A DNA stretch of 64,000 bases from Hysterangium stoloniferum (Eukaryota > Basidiomycota > Agaricomycetes > Hysterangiales > Hysterangiaceae): contig WHVD01000033.1 in assembly GCA_015178975.1 (NCBI GenBank), positions 682,001 through 746,000 on the forward strand, in the 5' to 3' direction. The notes beneath the pieces were generated by a model. That model was not told where the DNA came from. It made no database searches and saw nothing but the letters and a program-made list of their open reading frames with translations. Shown here in pieces: positions 13,861 through 25,432 of the stretch. How positions within the stretch are numbered: the stretch's first letter is position 1; the number at the start of each line of letters is the position of its first letter. Both the position numbers and the translations under genes were made by a program.

Positions 13861-14522
13861 TGTTAAGCACCTCGATTTGATACCAAGGGCCGTTGCAAGT
13901 GGTGGGAGGTTGGAAAGCATTGATCCTGTCAAGCATTTTATAGAGGACTTCTAAATTTAGATCTGCTTGTTAACAATATTAATCAGATTTCGTGCTTACA
14001 GCCAAGCTGATAATAATAAAGTGTGGGAGGTTAATTCCCAATGTATGGTCGGACTCCGCATTGGTTATGCATTAGTACTGCGATTCGCTCAACTCCGATT
14101 TTCCGGGAAAGGAATTTTGATTTGAATGCTGTTTTACAGATATTTACACATCTCAAATTAGAATTTCAGAAATCGTTGAGTACAGGGAACAAGTGAATAT
14201 TGCACATTCTTGCCTAGTAGTTTCATAAAGTTCGACTCTCAGAACAAACTATTATGGATTATACTAAGGGTTAGAATTAAGTCAAAATTAACCCACGAAG
14301 CTTTATTGTAATAGCCCTGCGATGAAATCACCAACTCGGAGACTCTGATGCAGTTGGGAGAGATAAGACCGAGGTATGAAAGGGCGTCCAGTCCTTTAAG
14401 AGCGACATTCTAAGCCTTAAAGCCAAGGTGTGATGATGGCAGAACATACTACACTGAGATGATATACAAATGACGTATGGGTGGTGAGTATACTACCCTA
14501 ACAAACACATCTAGCATCTAAA
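13861..14522. other. Intergenic: OYE promoter and Oxa1 3' flank
   Basis: Non-coding gap between two minus-strand genes. No further feature recognised. Confidence 0.5.
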
Positions 14523-16066
14523 TCAGCTTTTTTTCGAAAGGCGCGCATTGCTATTACGCGACATTCCCCCCACTCGAGTCTCGAGCTTCGTCGGTGGAGC
14601 CGGCCGCGCACTATGAATCGGGAACTGCGGCGGGGCCTGCATCCTTCTTTCCGCCTCCTTTAAGGATGTCGCACGAAGACCGGAAGCCCATGCCTTGAGC
14701 GCAAGCCATGACTGCATGTGCGATGGGAGTTGCCCTGGTAGCAAAGCGGGCAGCGGGTTGAGCTTGAGCTTGTGGCGGACGGCGGGGACCCGGAGGAAGG
14801 CGGATTGCAGGGTCATTAGGATGACGTTGGTGGCGACATTGAAGAGGACGGCCTGGGAATTGTCAGTAGAAGGTGTGAGATGCGTCAAGTAAGGGGGGAG
14901 CGGTAGTGAAAGTTGACTTACGGAGGGTAACCACACGATGATTGCAAGGGACAAGAGGGAAAGCAACGGGAAGAAGTTGGCGAAATGGAGGGCGAGCTTA
15001 CTCCCTGATGCAGCTACGTCGCGTTGTCCAAGCTGGATGTGAAATTGTCAATAAACTTTTATACCAAAAAAGACGAGAGAGTCCACAACACTTACGCGTA
15101 TCTGAATATTCATCATCGCAGCACACAGCAACGGAAGCACATAGGTCGGATCCGGCTTCGCCAAAGTTGGTATCCATGAAAACCCCTCATGCAGTAATTG
15201 TGGTAAAGGAAGATCACACAGCTTTTTAATGGCCAGAAACGACGATACAGAAGTCACCATCTGAACGAGGGGACCCTGTGATAACTTCCACGGCGAAACA
15301 CCGTGCGTCTTTTGTAGCTTCCGCAGCTGCAGGCTAGCAACCTGCGTGCGTACGGCATCACGAGCTACAGATGCTGCCTTGACTTCCTCCATTAATGCCT
15401 CGTACTTCGGCTTTATAGGAATCATGTTGGCGCTGGCGCGGGCGGATTGGATGGTGAAGTGAAGTCCGACTAGACGAAGCGATGCGGTGACGAGGACGAT
15501 CGAAGCCCACCATGGGAGGCCAATTGTGACATGGACGAGTTCTAGGGCGGCCTGGACTGCGCCTACGGGGGTGTAGTTTGCGAAGCCTAGGTCGTGAAGT
15601 TCACCGAGTTGCAAAGGAGGAGGAGGGATGGAAAGAGTAGAGACATCGGGTGTGAGGGCGGCTGCTGCGTTTGTTGTGAATGTCTCTGTTGAGTCGACTG
15701 CTGCTGATGCAGCGTCGTTCAGTGCAGCGTCGGAACTGGTGGAATGGAGCGTCGATGAAGTGCTATCTGCTGCGGGTGTTTGTGGAGGTTCAGTGTTGCT
15801 ATTCGTTTGAGCAGAAGGTATGGACGCTGATTCCGGTTGAGAGGTAATTGCTGCTGTTGCAGGCTTTGACCACCAGTAATTTCTTCGAGGAACAGAACTA
15901 GCAGTTCGTGATGTATATAAATGAATGCGATGGTTCTAATGCAAATATCCTAGAATTTTTAAAAACTATGGATCAAGTGCGACCTAACTCACCAACAGAA
16001 GCGTAGATATTTTTCGTGTCTGCTGGATCTGCACAGCGAAGACGGGCTGTCTACAATAAGAGCCAT
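14523..16066 (-). CDS. oxa1: Oxa1/YidC-family mitochondrial insertase
   Basis: Inner-membrane insertase for mitochondrially and nuclear-encoded membrane proteins. Supported exons: 15096-15935, 14922-15032 and 14523-14852. The mature part has the Oxa1 pattern: LPWWASIVLVTASLRLVGL (first helix), a charged loop (MEEVKAASVARDAVRTQ..LRKLQKTHGVSP), LSQGPLVQMVTSVSSFLAI, and later hydrophobic helices (FFPLLSLLSLAIIVWLPS; AVLFNVATNVILMTLQSAF). The N-terminus is Ser/Thr/Ala-rich after an arginine-rich stretch (SRTASSVPRRNYWWSKP), a plausible mitochondrial presequence. An upstream exon (15993 onward) joins in frame, but I could not find its start codon: the ATG at 16064-16066 is in another frame. The C-terminal tail is basic, as in ribosome-binding Oxa1 tails. 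Confidence 0.85.
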
Positions 16067-16607
16067 GTAATCGACGAACATCATAAATGAAATTTAAAAA
16101 AACATACGGAACTGCTCTAATCTGGAGTTTCGCAGCATTTTGGAAGGCTTTACAAAGTGACATGTGCTAATGCATGTAGCACTTAACCGCCCAAAATTTT
16201 TTCTCCGTGTTTGCTTCCGCCCTAAGTCTATTACCAGATAGGTCCCAACGTGTTTCCGACATGTCTTGTACGATTGCGACCAAATCATCATATATATAAG
16301 AGCCCTTTATCGATTTTCTAAAATCCCTCTACTCCACACAATTTCGGACCGGTGTTGACCCCACGCACTCGAGCTAACTCATTCTATGTTGACGGTGCCG
16401 CATAGACAAAAGAAATTAGAGCACGCCAAAGGACGTCTAAAGGTGGAGGTGCTTTTATTTGGACTAGTTTTTACGCTGTTTCTGTTGTTTTTGAATTTCT
16501 TTTTGATCGGAGGTGGGTGATTGCTATTGATTTTGTATTGGATTGATATACCTTACATTATATGTCTTATACCCTCTATGGTTGTGTCAACAAATCACAA
16601 GTCCGAT
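16067..16607. other. Intergenic, Oxa1 promoter side
   Basis: Non-coding gap between the Oxa1-like and Elp5 genes, both on the minus strand. Nothing else recognised. Confidence 0.5.
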
Positions 16608-17906
16608 TTATATATCCAGATCCTCGTCAGGGTCATCCTCATCGATATCGTCTGCTGAATCTGGATCATAGAAAATTGCACTAGGTTTCGAGTCACTCAA
16701 AACAGGTTGACCTGCATGGTTTTAACGTATTAGTGAGGAGTGTGATAAAAACATAGCTAAATAGCAGCACACCTTCGTGGGCGTATGGAAGAGGAACCTG
16801 AGCTCGCGATTGTTGCTGTGACTCTGTCAGACTTAGATTAAATGAAAGATTTTGCGTTGGATCTGCCTCTGGTTTGAATTGCTGTTGCATGGCGGTCAGT
16901 ACTTCAAATACACGAGTAAAACTTATAAATGAATCACAACGTACACTTCCAGCCCTTTTTGTCCACATCACGTTCAACAATTCCAATTCTTCCAATTTAC
17001 ACGGCCGATTCTTACCCCACCCTTCTAGGGTCCTGTCAACTGTCTTCCGCCCAGTAGCGCTTCTTATGAATACCTCAACAACGGTTTCATCTTCCCATCC
17101 AGAGCCGTTCGCACCCCATATTAAATGTTCCGCCTCGCCTCTACTTGTCAGCCCAGAGAAAAGGGGCCAAAATTTGGTTACTGGTGAGTGAGGGGGAGGT
17201 AATGTGAGGTACTCGGTGGATATGTAGAGGAGGAGGGAGGGAGGGTGTAGTATTAGATGTGCGATGGCGGGGGCGAAGGCGGGAGGGATGAGGAGGGGCA
17301 GGAGGAGAGATTGTGAAGGGACAGGAAGGATCATGCGGGATGGTGCTGAAATAAATTGTCATTAGACTAGACGAAATTAAGTTATCGATGTGTGATGTAC
17401 GTACAAGGACGTTCAGAAACATTGGCATGCCACTTTTTGAGAATCTTATAAGCTTGCGCAGGAGATTCAAGGTCATCGCATAGTGTGCTAGGAGAGTCGA
17501 CGAAAAAGTGTACGGGGCAGTCTGGAGCTATGAGCAATGTTTAATACTTTATGTCCAAGTCTCGATTCTCAAAACAATTGCACCTACAATTATCAAGCAC
17601 GCTCTGAACCTCACTCACAAGCCATTCCAGACTCGACACTTCATTCTTGCTGTCCTCATATCCAGGCACCACGCCTGTCCAATCAATAATTCTAACACGC
17701 TGTACATCATTCTCAAGTAATTGTCTTGGAAGCACGTCTGCAGGTGGATGAAGCAGGCAAAGGCATACAATTACCCCGCCTGAGCTATTCTTCAAAATAT
17801 TTTGTACAATCGAGAGCCATGGCGTTGCAAGGTTGTGTTCTATTAGTATGAGGGTTTCTCGTGAGCGTGCGGTAGGGGTGATTATGTTCTCGAGCTGGAG
17901 AGCCAT
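16608..17906 (-). CDS. elp5: Elongator complex subunit Elp5
   Basis: Elp5 is part of the Elp4-5-6 RecA-like ring of Elongator, which modifies wobble uridines of tRNAs. Five exons: 17588-17906, 17405-17527, 16947-17345, 16773-16901 and 16608-16711; the sum is 1074 nt, 357 residues plus stop, with every junction in frame. Recognition rests on the N-terminal region (MALQLENIITPTARSRETLI), VRIIDWTGVV, and the hallmark C-terminus: DPTQNLSFNLSL followed by a short exon ending in an acidic stretch (FYDPDSADDIDEDDPDEDL). Exons 1-4 are duplicated as a broken copy near 24.4-25.4 kb, so this is the functional parent. The gene forms the left edge of the duplicated lectin block. Confidence 0.9.
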
Positions 17907-18497
17907 TTTGGGTTAGGTGACGGGCGTGACAGCTTTATTTTTGAGGAAGTTTAATACTTTGTGCCCACCTCTCACAGTTAGTTAACCTAAGGATGAGCCT
18001 CCGCCGTCTGATCAGGTTAATTTAAGAGCTTTGTGGATCTTATTTTGACGGAATATCGATATATACGAACATGTTGAAATTTTCATCCGGGTCAGCAACG
18101 AGCAGGTGAAAAAGGCAGCAAGATCTGCTGGTGAGTAAAATATATGTGCTAAGTATTGAGTATTATATTAATTGGGACATGTATATCCAATTGTGTCCAC
18201 CTCCTTCAAGAATTCCAAGAGTACCATGATGCTCAACTGGGATTTAACGTTCTGTCATGTATTGCAGAAGTACTACCAGAGGTAAGGAGTTCAACACAGC
18301 TCAATCTATGCCCTTCAAATTCATGCCAGTCCTTTCAGCTGTTATTGACATTAACAATAACGGCGTCTTATTAAATGTATAAATTGTATGGCACCAGCCT
18401 ATACCGCTGTATCCATGTTGCTAAATATTGTTAATTCAGAACACAACCCACTGAAGCATGCTGCGGTTGGCCATGAGCTCCTTCACTCATTTTCTGG
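17907..18497. other. Elp5 promoter side; duplicated non-coding DNA
   Basis: No gene. Much of this stretch recurs at about 25433-26040, showing that the segmental duplication continues from Elp5 into the lectin unit. Confidence 0.6.
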
Positions 18498-18715
18498 CAG
18501 TATTCATCGGATTTCCGCAGTGCACCTCACCGCTAGCCTGTTATTCAATTGCACACTGCCATTCTCCTCTCAGTATCCGCTAATGCGGTTGTTACGAAAC
18601 GTAATCCTCATCTCGCCACAAGGTCAGCAGTATTGTGGCCTATTGAACCTTCTTCTGCTCTTAGAAATGCTCGATCCCATAGTTTTCGTCTATAATGGCA
18701 TTGTCAAATTTTATA
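18498..18715 (+). pseudogene. Relic 5' end of a lectin gene (R1)
   Basis: Diverged copy of the promoter, exon 1 end and intron 1 of the lectin genes. The stretch reading ACGAAACGTAATCCTCATCT followed by CGCCACAAGG..CAGTATTGTGGCCTA lines up with the exon 1/intron 1 border of the intact copies. The signal-peptide part and the lectin domain are gone. Non-functional. Confidence 0.6.
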
Positions 18716-18814
18716 ATACAACGAGTCCTGCGCTTGACATGAATTTATGCACTGCCCAGTATTTGCGGATTTCCGCATTACATCTCACCTCCTCGGACAG
18801 TGATACTAGTTTCT

Positions 18815-18820
18815 TATAAA
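18815..18820 (+). promoter_or_regulatory. TATA box of lectin copy A
   Basis: TATAAA 75 nt upstream of the ATG. The same box, at nearly the same distance (about 70 nt), precedes copies B, C, D and the broken copy E within otherwise conserved promoter sequence. Confidence 0.7.
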
Positions 18821-18889
18821 TGGGACGGTTCTATTATCCACTCTCATTCAACTCTTCAGAGTCGGAGTCGCCGTCAAAGTCCAGACATA

Positions 18890-19764
18890 ATGCATTTCTC
18901 CCTCCTTGCCTTGTTGGCTTGCATTGCTGTTCTTGTACAGTCTGCACCATCCGACAAAGAAGTTGCTGCGAAATGTAAGCCTCGTCTCGCCAAGCTTTGC
19001 AGTTGTAACCTAGGAACTCTTTCTAGTATCGGAAAGGTTTGATCTCACAGTTTTCCCTTTTGTTAGCCATGGCTGATATCATGTCGTTGTACGACAGAGC
19101 TGCAGGTGAGCGCTTGTAAATACTACATTATCTTGATTATACTAATTATACTCAAAAAGTGGAGAGCCCCGCACGGAATACTACTGGTATCCGTTTCTCT
19201 GGGACTGATTACAATCCGGTGACAATACCGATTCCACCTGGAGTAACCCTTTCTTGTAATGCGACGTCATTCGCCCATTTCGATCAAAGAGTTATAATCA
19301 AGTGGGACGGGGTACAGATCGACACCTTCCAAGGCTCAGGCGAAAATGTGATAATGAGGCTGCCCTCTGGAAGTGATGTTCTTATCAGTCAGCCGGACGG
19401 CCAGGCGCACAACATTACGCTCGTGTTCCAGTTCGATGATCGAGGCGGCTCCGGGTTTCGAAATGCAGTCGTCAATCAATCTCCAAGTAAAAGCGTTAGT
19501 GGAACCCAGACTGAGATAACGATCACCTCTGAAGATTCGCAAGACAACGATAACGATGACACCGTCATACGAATCGTACTTGTCAGCTCGCCCACATCCT
19601 CCCTTCCCCCCCCGACTATCCCGGGCACTCCCGTGCCTGTACCGACTCCACAGCCTCTCCCAGGTATCCCGGGTCTGCCCCCTCCCTGGAATTCCAATCG
19701 GTCCGCTCAGATGGGGACAAGAACAGGAATCCCGTTTGCCCAAACCGGAAACGACCCCGAGTAA
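18890..19764 (+). CDS. Secreted LecB/PA-IIL-like lectin, copy A (long form)
   Basis: Three exons: 18890-18974, 19067-19105 and 19160-19764 (85+39+605 nt), giving 242 residues. The N-terminus is a classical signal peptide (MHFSLLALLACIAVLVQSA), followed by a short helical linker and a beta-rich domain starting near residue 48. The domain matches bacterial LecB-type calcium lectins (PA-IIL family): VTIPIPPGVTL aligns with the family's N-terminal strand, DTFQGSGENV with its FxGxG region, and TSEDSQDNDNDDTV with the calcium loop SEDGTDNDYNDAV, keeping E and the D-x-D-x-x-D pattern. Here the loop Asn next to the last Asp is Asp. After the domain comes a proline-rich tail (TIPGTPVPVPTPQPLPGIPG). 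Expected to be secreted and sugar-binding; specificity is unknown. The sequence evidence is motif-level only. Confidence 0.72.
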
Positions 19765-20410
19765 CAGAGTGGTAACCAGAAGGGATGAATTTGGATTTTT
19801 TGTTCCTGTTTCAGGCTCAAATTCGCTTTTCCATCGCTGTATTCTAAAGAAAAACGGAATCATTCGCGTATATATCTTCTTGAATCCGATTTTATTTTCT
19901 CTCCGTTTCTATCTCTCGAGAACCGTGCCATATGAGATTGTACAGAATGTCCAAGTTATTCCTTCATCTGTTCTAACGTATCACGCTACTATACACTTGT
20001 GGCATGCGCATCCCATGAAGAGCTGTCGCGAGTTTTGGATGGACATGATGCTGCTACTCATCTGGCCTCGGTGACTCCATTGAAGCTTTTTCGAAGACTC
20101 TAGGTTCGTCTACATAGTGTAGCAAGTCCGGGGTATTCTTTCCGTCTGACAAATGGTTCGTGAAAATAGGCATCTCTTGAGGAACTTCAAGTCGATTTCT
20201 CATCTTATCTCTTTGTGCTCGGTATTTCAGATAGATTATGCCAATCCTTTGAGCTGTTATTGACATTGACAATAACGGCGCCTTATTAAATGTATAGATT
20301 GTATGGCACCAGCCTATCCCGCTGTATCCATGTTGCTAAATATTGTTAATTCAGAACACAACCCACTGACGCACGCGCGGTTGGCCATGAGCTCCTTCAC
20401 ACATTTTCTG
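19765..20410. other. Conserved 3' flank of lectin copy A
   Basis: Non-coding sequence repeated downstream of copies B, C, D and E, including the segment TCGCGAGTTTTGGATGGACA and its variants. It contains no gene and is part of the amplified unit. Confidence 0.6.
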
Positions 20411-20672
20411 GCAGTATTCATCGGGTTTCCGCACTGCACCTCACCGCTATCCTGGGCTGTCATCCAATCGCACACTGGCATTTTCCGCTTAGTATCCGCT
20501 AAAGCGGTTGCTACGAAATGTAATCCTCATCTCGCCACAAGCTCAGCAGTATTGTGGCCTATTGAACCTTTTTCTGCTCTTAGAAATTCTTAATCCCAGA
20601 GTTTTCGTCTATAATGGGGTTGTCATCGCTGATAATATGACAAGTCATTGTACGACAGCTCCAGGTAAGCGT
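20411..20672 (+). pseudogene. Relic 5' end of a lectin gene (R2)
   Basis: Diverged tandem copy: promoter-like CAGTATTCATCGGGTTTCCG, an exon 1/intron 1 border (GCTACGAAATGTAATCCTCA) and an exon 2-like piece (GCTGATAATATGACAAGTCA ... CCAGGTAAGCG). In intact copies the matching exon reads GCTGATAACATGACATTGTA. No lectin domain follows, so this is a decayed neighbour of copy B. Confidence 0.65.
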
Positions 20673-21016
20673 TCAAGTTGTGAACACTGTACATATAATA
20701 CTCAGCTGACCTTCAAACTTCAGAGTATTGTTTTGGTCTCATTCATTCAGAAGCACTCAGCTGATGATATCACACATCAATCTAACTATATGCTTCTAAT
20801 CCATGCCAGCTCCTGTCAGCAGTTACTCACACTAACAATGACGGCGTCTTATTAAATGCGTGTGGTTGTTCACCAGTTTATAACGTTGCATTCAGATTGT
20901 CAAATCTCATAATACAACGAGTCCTGCGCTTGACATGAATTTATGCACTGCCCAGTATTTGCGGATTTCCGCTGCTCCGCATTACACCTCACCTCCTCGT
21001 AGTGATACTAGTTTCT

Positions 21017-21022
21017 TATAAA
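21017..21022 (+). promoter_or_regulatory. TATA box of lectin copy B
   Basis: TATAAA 70 nt upstream of the copy B start codon, in the promoter block shared by all copies. Confidence 0.7.
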
Positions 21023-21086
21023 TGGGATCTTTCTACTACGCCTCTCTCACTCAACTCTTCAGAGTCGCCGTCAAAGTCCAGACACA

Positions 21087-21868
21087 ATGAATTTCTCCCT
21101 CCTTGCCTTGTTGGCTTGCACTGCTGTTCTTGTACAGTCTGCGCCATCCGACAAAGAAGTTGCTGCGAAATGTAAGCCTCGTCTCGCCAAGCTTTGCAGT
21201 ATTGTAACCTAATGAACTCTTTCTAGTATCGGAAAGGTTTGCTCTCACAGTATTCGCTTATGTTAGCCATGGCTGATAACATGACATTGTACGACAGAGC
21301 TGCAGGTGAGCGCCTCGTCAATACTACGTTATCTTGATTATGCTAATTATACCACAAAGTGACGAGCCCCGCACGGAATACTACTGGTATCCGTTTCTCT
21401 GGGACTAATTACAATCCGGTGACAATACCGATTCCACCTGGAGTAACCCTTGCTTGTGGTGCGAAGTCATTCGCCGACTTCAATCAAAGAGTTATAATCA
21501 AGTGGGACGGGGTGCAGATCGACACCTTCCAAGGCTCAGGCGAAAATGTGCCAATGAGGCTACTCTCTGGAAGTAATATGCTTAACAAACAGTCGGACGG
21601 CCAGGCGCACACCATTACGCTCGTGTTCCAGTTCGATGATCGAGGCGGCTCCGGGTTTCGAAATGCAATCGTCAATCAATCTCCAAGTAATATCGTTACC
21701 GGAAGCGAGGCTGTGATAAAGATCACCTCTGAAGATTCGCAAGACAACGATAACAATGACACGGTCATAGGTATGGTACTTGTCAGCTCGCCCACACCCT
21801 CGTCTCTGCTCGAAAATCTCCTGAACGGGAATAACATCCTGATCCTCAAAAGAGACCCGCTCAGATAG
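21087..21868 (+). CDS. Secreted LecB/PA-IIL-like lectin, copy B (short form)
   Basis: Exons 21087-21171, 21267-21305 and 21360-21868; 210 residues. Same plan as copy A: signal peptide (MNFSLLALLACTAVLVQSA), linker (SMADNMTLYDRAAV) and the LecB-like domain. It differs where function is decided. The calcium loop reads SEDSQDNDNNDTV, matching the bacterial consensus Asn before the last Asp, and the early loop reads SFADFNQ where copy A has SFAHFDQ. The proline-rich tail is replaced by a short end (SPTPSSLLENLL...KRDPLR). Closest sister is copy D. Intact splice sites and frame suggest it is still functional. Confidence 0.72.
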
Positions 21869-22620
21869 GCACAAGAACCGGAATCCCGTTTGTCCAAACC
21901 GGAGTCGACCCCGAGTAACAGAGTGGTAATCAATAGGGATGAATTAGGATTTTTTGTTCGAGTTTCAGACTCAAATTCGCTTTTAACGCTGTATTCTAAA
22001 GAAAAACGGAATCATTCGCACATATATCTTCTTGAATCCACAATTCTATTGTCTCTCCATTTCTATCTCTCGAGGACTGTGCCATATGAGATTATACAGA
22101 ATGTCTAAGTTATTCCTTTTGTCTGTTCTGACGTATCACGCTACTATACATTTGACTTGTGGGATGCGCGTCTCATGAAGAGCTGTCGCAAGTTTCGAAT
22201 GGATATGATGCTGCTACTCATCTGGCCTCGGTTATTCCATTGAAGATCCTTCGAAGACTGTAGTTTCGTCTACATAGTGTAGCAAGTCCGGGATATTCTT
22301 TCCATCTCACAAATGGTTCGTGAAAATAGGCATCTCTTAAGGAACTTCAAGTCGATTTCTCATCTTATCTCTTTGTACTCGGTACGTCGGACAGTTCACA
22401 TAGTGGAACAGCGGTGCGTCTTCGTCTCGCACTCGTCACAAAAAAGGGTTACCTACTCCTAGGACCCACGTACAGCTCTCTGTTCACATTGATATATTAT
22501 ATAATATCGTCCAGATCCCCCCAAAAGCCACTGAATGGGCCACAATTGCCAAGATATTTCATACAGATAATTTATAACTTAAGAAATAACCATTCATGCC
22601 TACTTTCTTTCTCTCCACCT
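21869..22620. other. Conserved 3' flank of lectin copy B
   Basis: Non-coding repeat-unit sequence also found after copies D and E (for example the block at 22430-22660 recurs near 33480-33690 and 34870-35090). It leads directly into an ALDH 3' end on the opposite strand. Confidence 0.6.
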
Positions 22621-23318
22621 TCAGGCAAGCCCATAGACACCTTCGGATGCCGCCGCCGGTGACACGAGGACAACAGTACGGTGTTGGGTGCAGTTGTCAA
22701 TATCAAATCGACCATAACCGCTTTTCCCCCTGAAAATGACCGGTCAATAATTACACTTCAAGTAGACCAAAAGAACAAACCCAAGGCCGTGTGACCCTAA
22801 TTCGGATTCAAAGGCAATCGTCATCGCATTGACCACTACGTGCGCTAGAGTATTTGTTAGACATTGGGGCATTTTGACTGATTTTCTTCTGCACTACATG
22901 CCCGTATCCTGCGAGCAAGCTTTAGACATTTATCCATGTTCCGCGTCCAAATGGCACCCGCAGTCTTATTCGCCAATGCAATGGCTTCTTCCTCGGTATC
23001 AACAACTCTGACCACAAAGACAGGGCCAAACGTTTCTTGTCCAAATGGGTCAGTCCTCTTCAACATCAGAAATGGTATGGGGCTGTAATCCGGCATTCTG
23101 GGCGGTGAGGTCTCCTACTAAATGTTTCCCTCCCCTCTCTTTTGCGTCGGCGAGTAATGCGGCTGCGCGCTTGGCTGCAGCTGCAGTGACGAGGGGAGCC
23201 AAAGGACAGGTTGGTTTTGTCCCAGCTTTCATGGTGCTTGCGATTGCAGTCAGCGTTTGGAGAAGGGGCACCGACACCTCTCTGCACGATTACTCGTTCT
23301 GTGGAGATGCATACCTAA
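22621..23318 (-). pseudogene. Aldehyde dehydrogenase 3' fragment (pseudogene)
   Basis: Corresponds to the last three exons of the intact ALDH at 35055-36859, with the homologous stop codon at 22621-22623. It keeps [20 protein letters not shown] and [20 protein letters not shown] but has small deletions (one between ANKT and [11 protein letters not shown]) and frame breaks. The homology ends at ATACCTAA, where a Copia LTR begins. The 5' two thirds, with the catalytic cysteine, are missing. Confidence 0.88.
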
Positions 23319-23573
23319 TGTTAGAAGGTAAGACCTAATAGTAAACTAGGACACATGAGTACTTGTAAGATACACGTTGAGAGATAAAACGACTCGCCTC
23401 AGTCTCGTATGTATGTATAACAGACTGAGGTGTGAGGTTGTGTTATGTACGGTATATATATTAATGATAATATTGGAAGGCATTGTATAGCCGCATGTTC
23501 CTATGAGAATGAAGGCGTTGTATGGCCAAGTAATTCTAATATAGCTATAGGGTTTTTACGATGTTATCCAACA
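23319..23573 (-). repeat. Copia-type 3' LTR
   Basis: On the minus strand it starts TGTTGGATAAC just after a purine-rich tract (GAGGAGGGGC) that ends the element's coding region, and ends CTAACA, giving near-inverted TG..CA ends. The outer edge falls exactly where homology between the ALDH fragment and the intact ALDH stops. The 5' LTR is missing, so no target duplication can be checked. Confidence 0.6.
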
Positions 23574-24423
23574 CTCCTCACTGTAGAAGCCCCTCCTCAC
23601 ATGGAAGTCTGGTTATTTAAGTCCCAAGAAGTCCCTAAGTTTAATGAATTCCGAAGGTTCCAAGGCCTTAGTAAAGACATGGGAAATGTTGTTTGCAGTG
23701 GTGATGTAACTGATCGATAATTCGCCGTCATGGACACGTTCATGAAGAAAATAATACTTGATGTCGATGTGCTTTACCCAAGAGTGCAGTAGAGGATCTT
23801 CAGATAAATTGATGGTGGCATTGTTGTTGCAGAAGATGGTTGTGCCAGTGGTACAAGGAAAGTTAAGGCCCATGAGTAAAGCACAGAGCCAGGTACCTTC
23901 CTTGACAGCTTTGAAAGCTGCAAGATATTCTGCCTCACAGGAGGAAGCTGCGACGGTTTTTGCTTCTTAGTGGCCCAGGAGATCACACGGGAACCCAAGG
24001 TAGAGGTGTAACCACTAATGCTGTGGAAAGTATCAAGGCGGTTTGCCCAATCGTCTGTGTATCCAGCCAAGGTGATAGTGTGAAGGCCACCTAGACACAG
24101 GCGAAGCTTCCTAGTACCTTTTAAATACCTAACAACCCGACTAGTGGCATTCCAGTACAAGGTGGAATAGCTGTCAAGAAATTTGGATAATTGTTGAACT
24201 GCAAAGGAAATGTTGGGTCTGGTAGAGATTGTCAAATAAAGGAGACACCGAACCAAAGATCTGTAAGGGAGTTTGAGCAGTTCTGTGAGATGATTCTTGG
24301 ACAGAGTTCTGTGATTGAAACGGCGAAGTTTGAGTCCATTGGAGTAGAAACAATTGATGCAGCATTTTGTCCGAATTGGCAGATGATTTTATCAATGAGG
24401 GCAGTCTGAGAGAGGTATAATTC
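23574..24423 (-). mobile_element. Truncated Copia retrotransposon (pol 3' end)
   Basis: The minus strand encodes the C-terminal part of Copia pol: VRCLLYLTISTRPNISFAVQ, LDSYSTLYWNATSRVVRYLK, the RNase H start TLAGYTDDWANRLDTFHSIS, and the end KHIDIKYYFLHERV...ISHVFTKALEPSEF. A frameshift follows SWATKKQK, so the fragment is dead. The upstream side is cut off where the Elp5 pseudogene begins (about 24424). Confidence 0.85.
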
Positions 24424-25432
24424 TGCGTTGGATCTGTCTCTGGTTTGAATTGCTGTTGCATGGCGGTCAGTACTTCAAATGCACGAGTAAAACCTATAAA
24501 TGAATCACAACGTACACTTCCGGCCCTTTTTGTCACGGCCGATTCTTACACCACCCCTCTAGGGTACTGTCAACTGTCTTCCGTCCGGTAGCGCTTCTTA
24601 TGAATACCTCAACAACGGTTTCATCTTCCCATCCAGAGCCGTTCGCACCCCATATTAAATGTTCCGTCTCGCCTCTACTTGTCAGCCCAGAGAAAAGGGG
24701 CCAAAATTTGGTACTGGTGAGTGAGGGGGAGGTAATGTGAGGTAGTCGGTGGATATGTAGAGGAGAAGGGAGGGTGGGTGTAGTATTAGATGTGCGATGG
24801 CGGTGGCGAAGGCGGGAGGGATGAGCAGGGGCAGGAGGAGAGATTGCGAAGGGACGGGAAGGATCATGCGGGATGGTGCTGAAATAAATTGTCATTAGAC
24901 TAGACGAAAAATCGATGTGTGATGTACGTACAAGGACGTTCAGAAACATTGGCATGCCGCTTTTTGAGAGCCTTATACGCTTGCGCAGGAGATTCAAGGT
25001 CATCGCATAGTGTGCTCGGAAAGTCGACGAAAAAGTGTACGGGGCAGTTTGGAGCTATGAGCAACGTTCAATACTTTATGTCCAAGTCTCGATTCTCAAA
25101 ACAATTGGACCTACAATTATCAAGCACGCTCTGAACCTCACTCACAACCGTTTCCAGACTCGACACCTCACCCTTACTGTCCTCATATCCAGACACCACG
25201 CCTGTCCAATCAATAATTCTAACACGCTGCACATCATTCTCAAGTAATTGTCTTGGAAGCACGTCTGCAGGTGAATGAAGCAGACAAAGGCATACAATTA
25301 CTCCGCATGAGCTATTCTTCAAGATATGTTGTACAATTGAGAGCCATGGCTTGCAAGGTTGTGTTGTATAAGTATGAGGGTTTCTCGTGAGCGTGCGGTA
25401 GGGGTGCTTATGTTCTCGAGCTGGAGAGCCAT
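24424..25432 (-). pseudogene. Elp5 pseudogene (segmental duplicate)
   Basis: Near-identical copy of exons 1-4 and introns of the intact Elp5 gene at 16608-17906. It begins with MALQLEN but loses frame within exon 1 through one-base deletions (for example GCCATGGCTTGC against GCCATGGCGTTGC), lacks about 45 nt of exon 3 including the KLEELELLNV codons, and has no final acidic exon because it is joined to the Copia fragment inside exon 4. Confidence 0.92.

Noticed and set aside
19027..19036. 10-nt microexon (TATCGGAAAG) in the lectin genes
   Set aside because: Including it breaks the frame at once; a single 92-nt intron from 18975 to 19066 keeps the frame in all copies.
19336..19863. Long minus-strand frames opposite the lectin exon 3 (also at 27166 and 32697)
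   Set aside because: Recur only because the lectin exon is duplicated; low-complexity antisense shadows.
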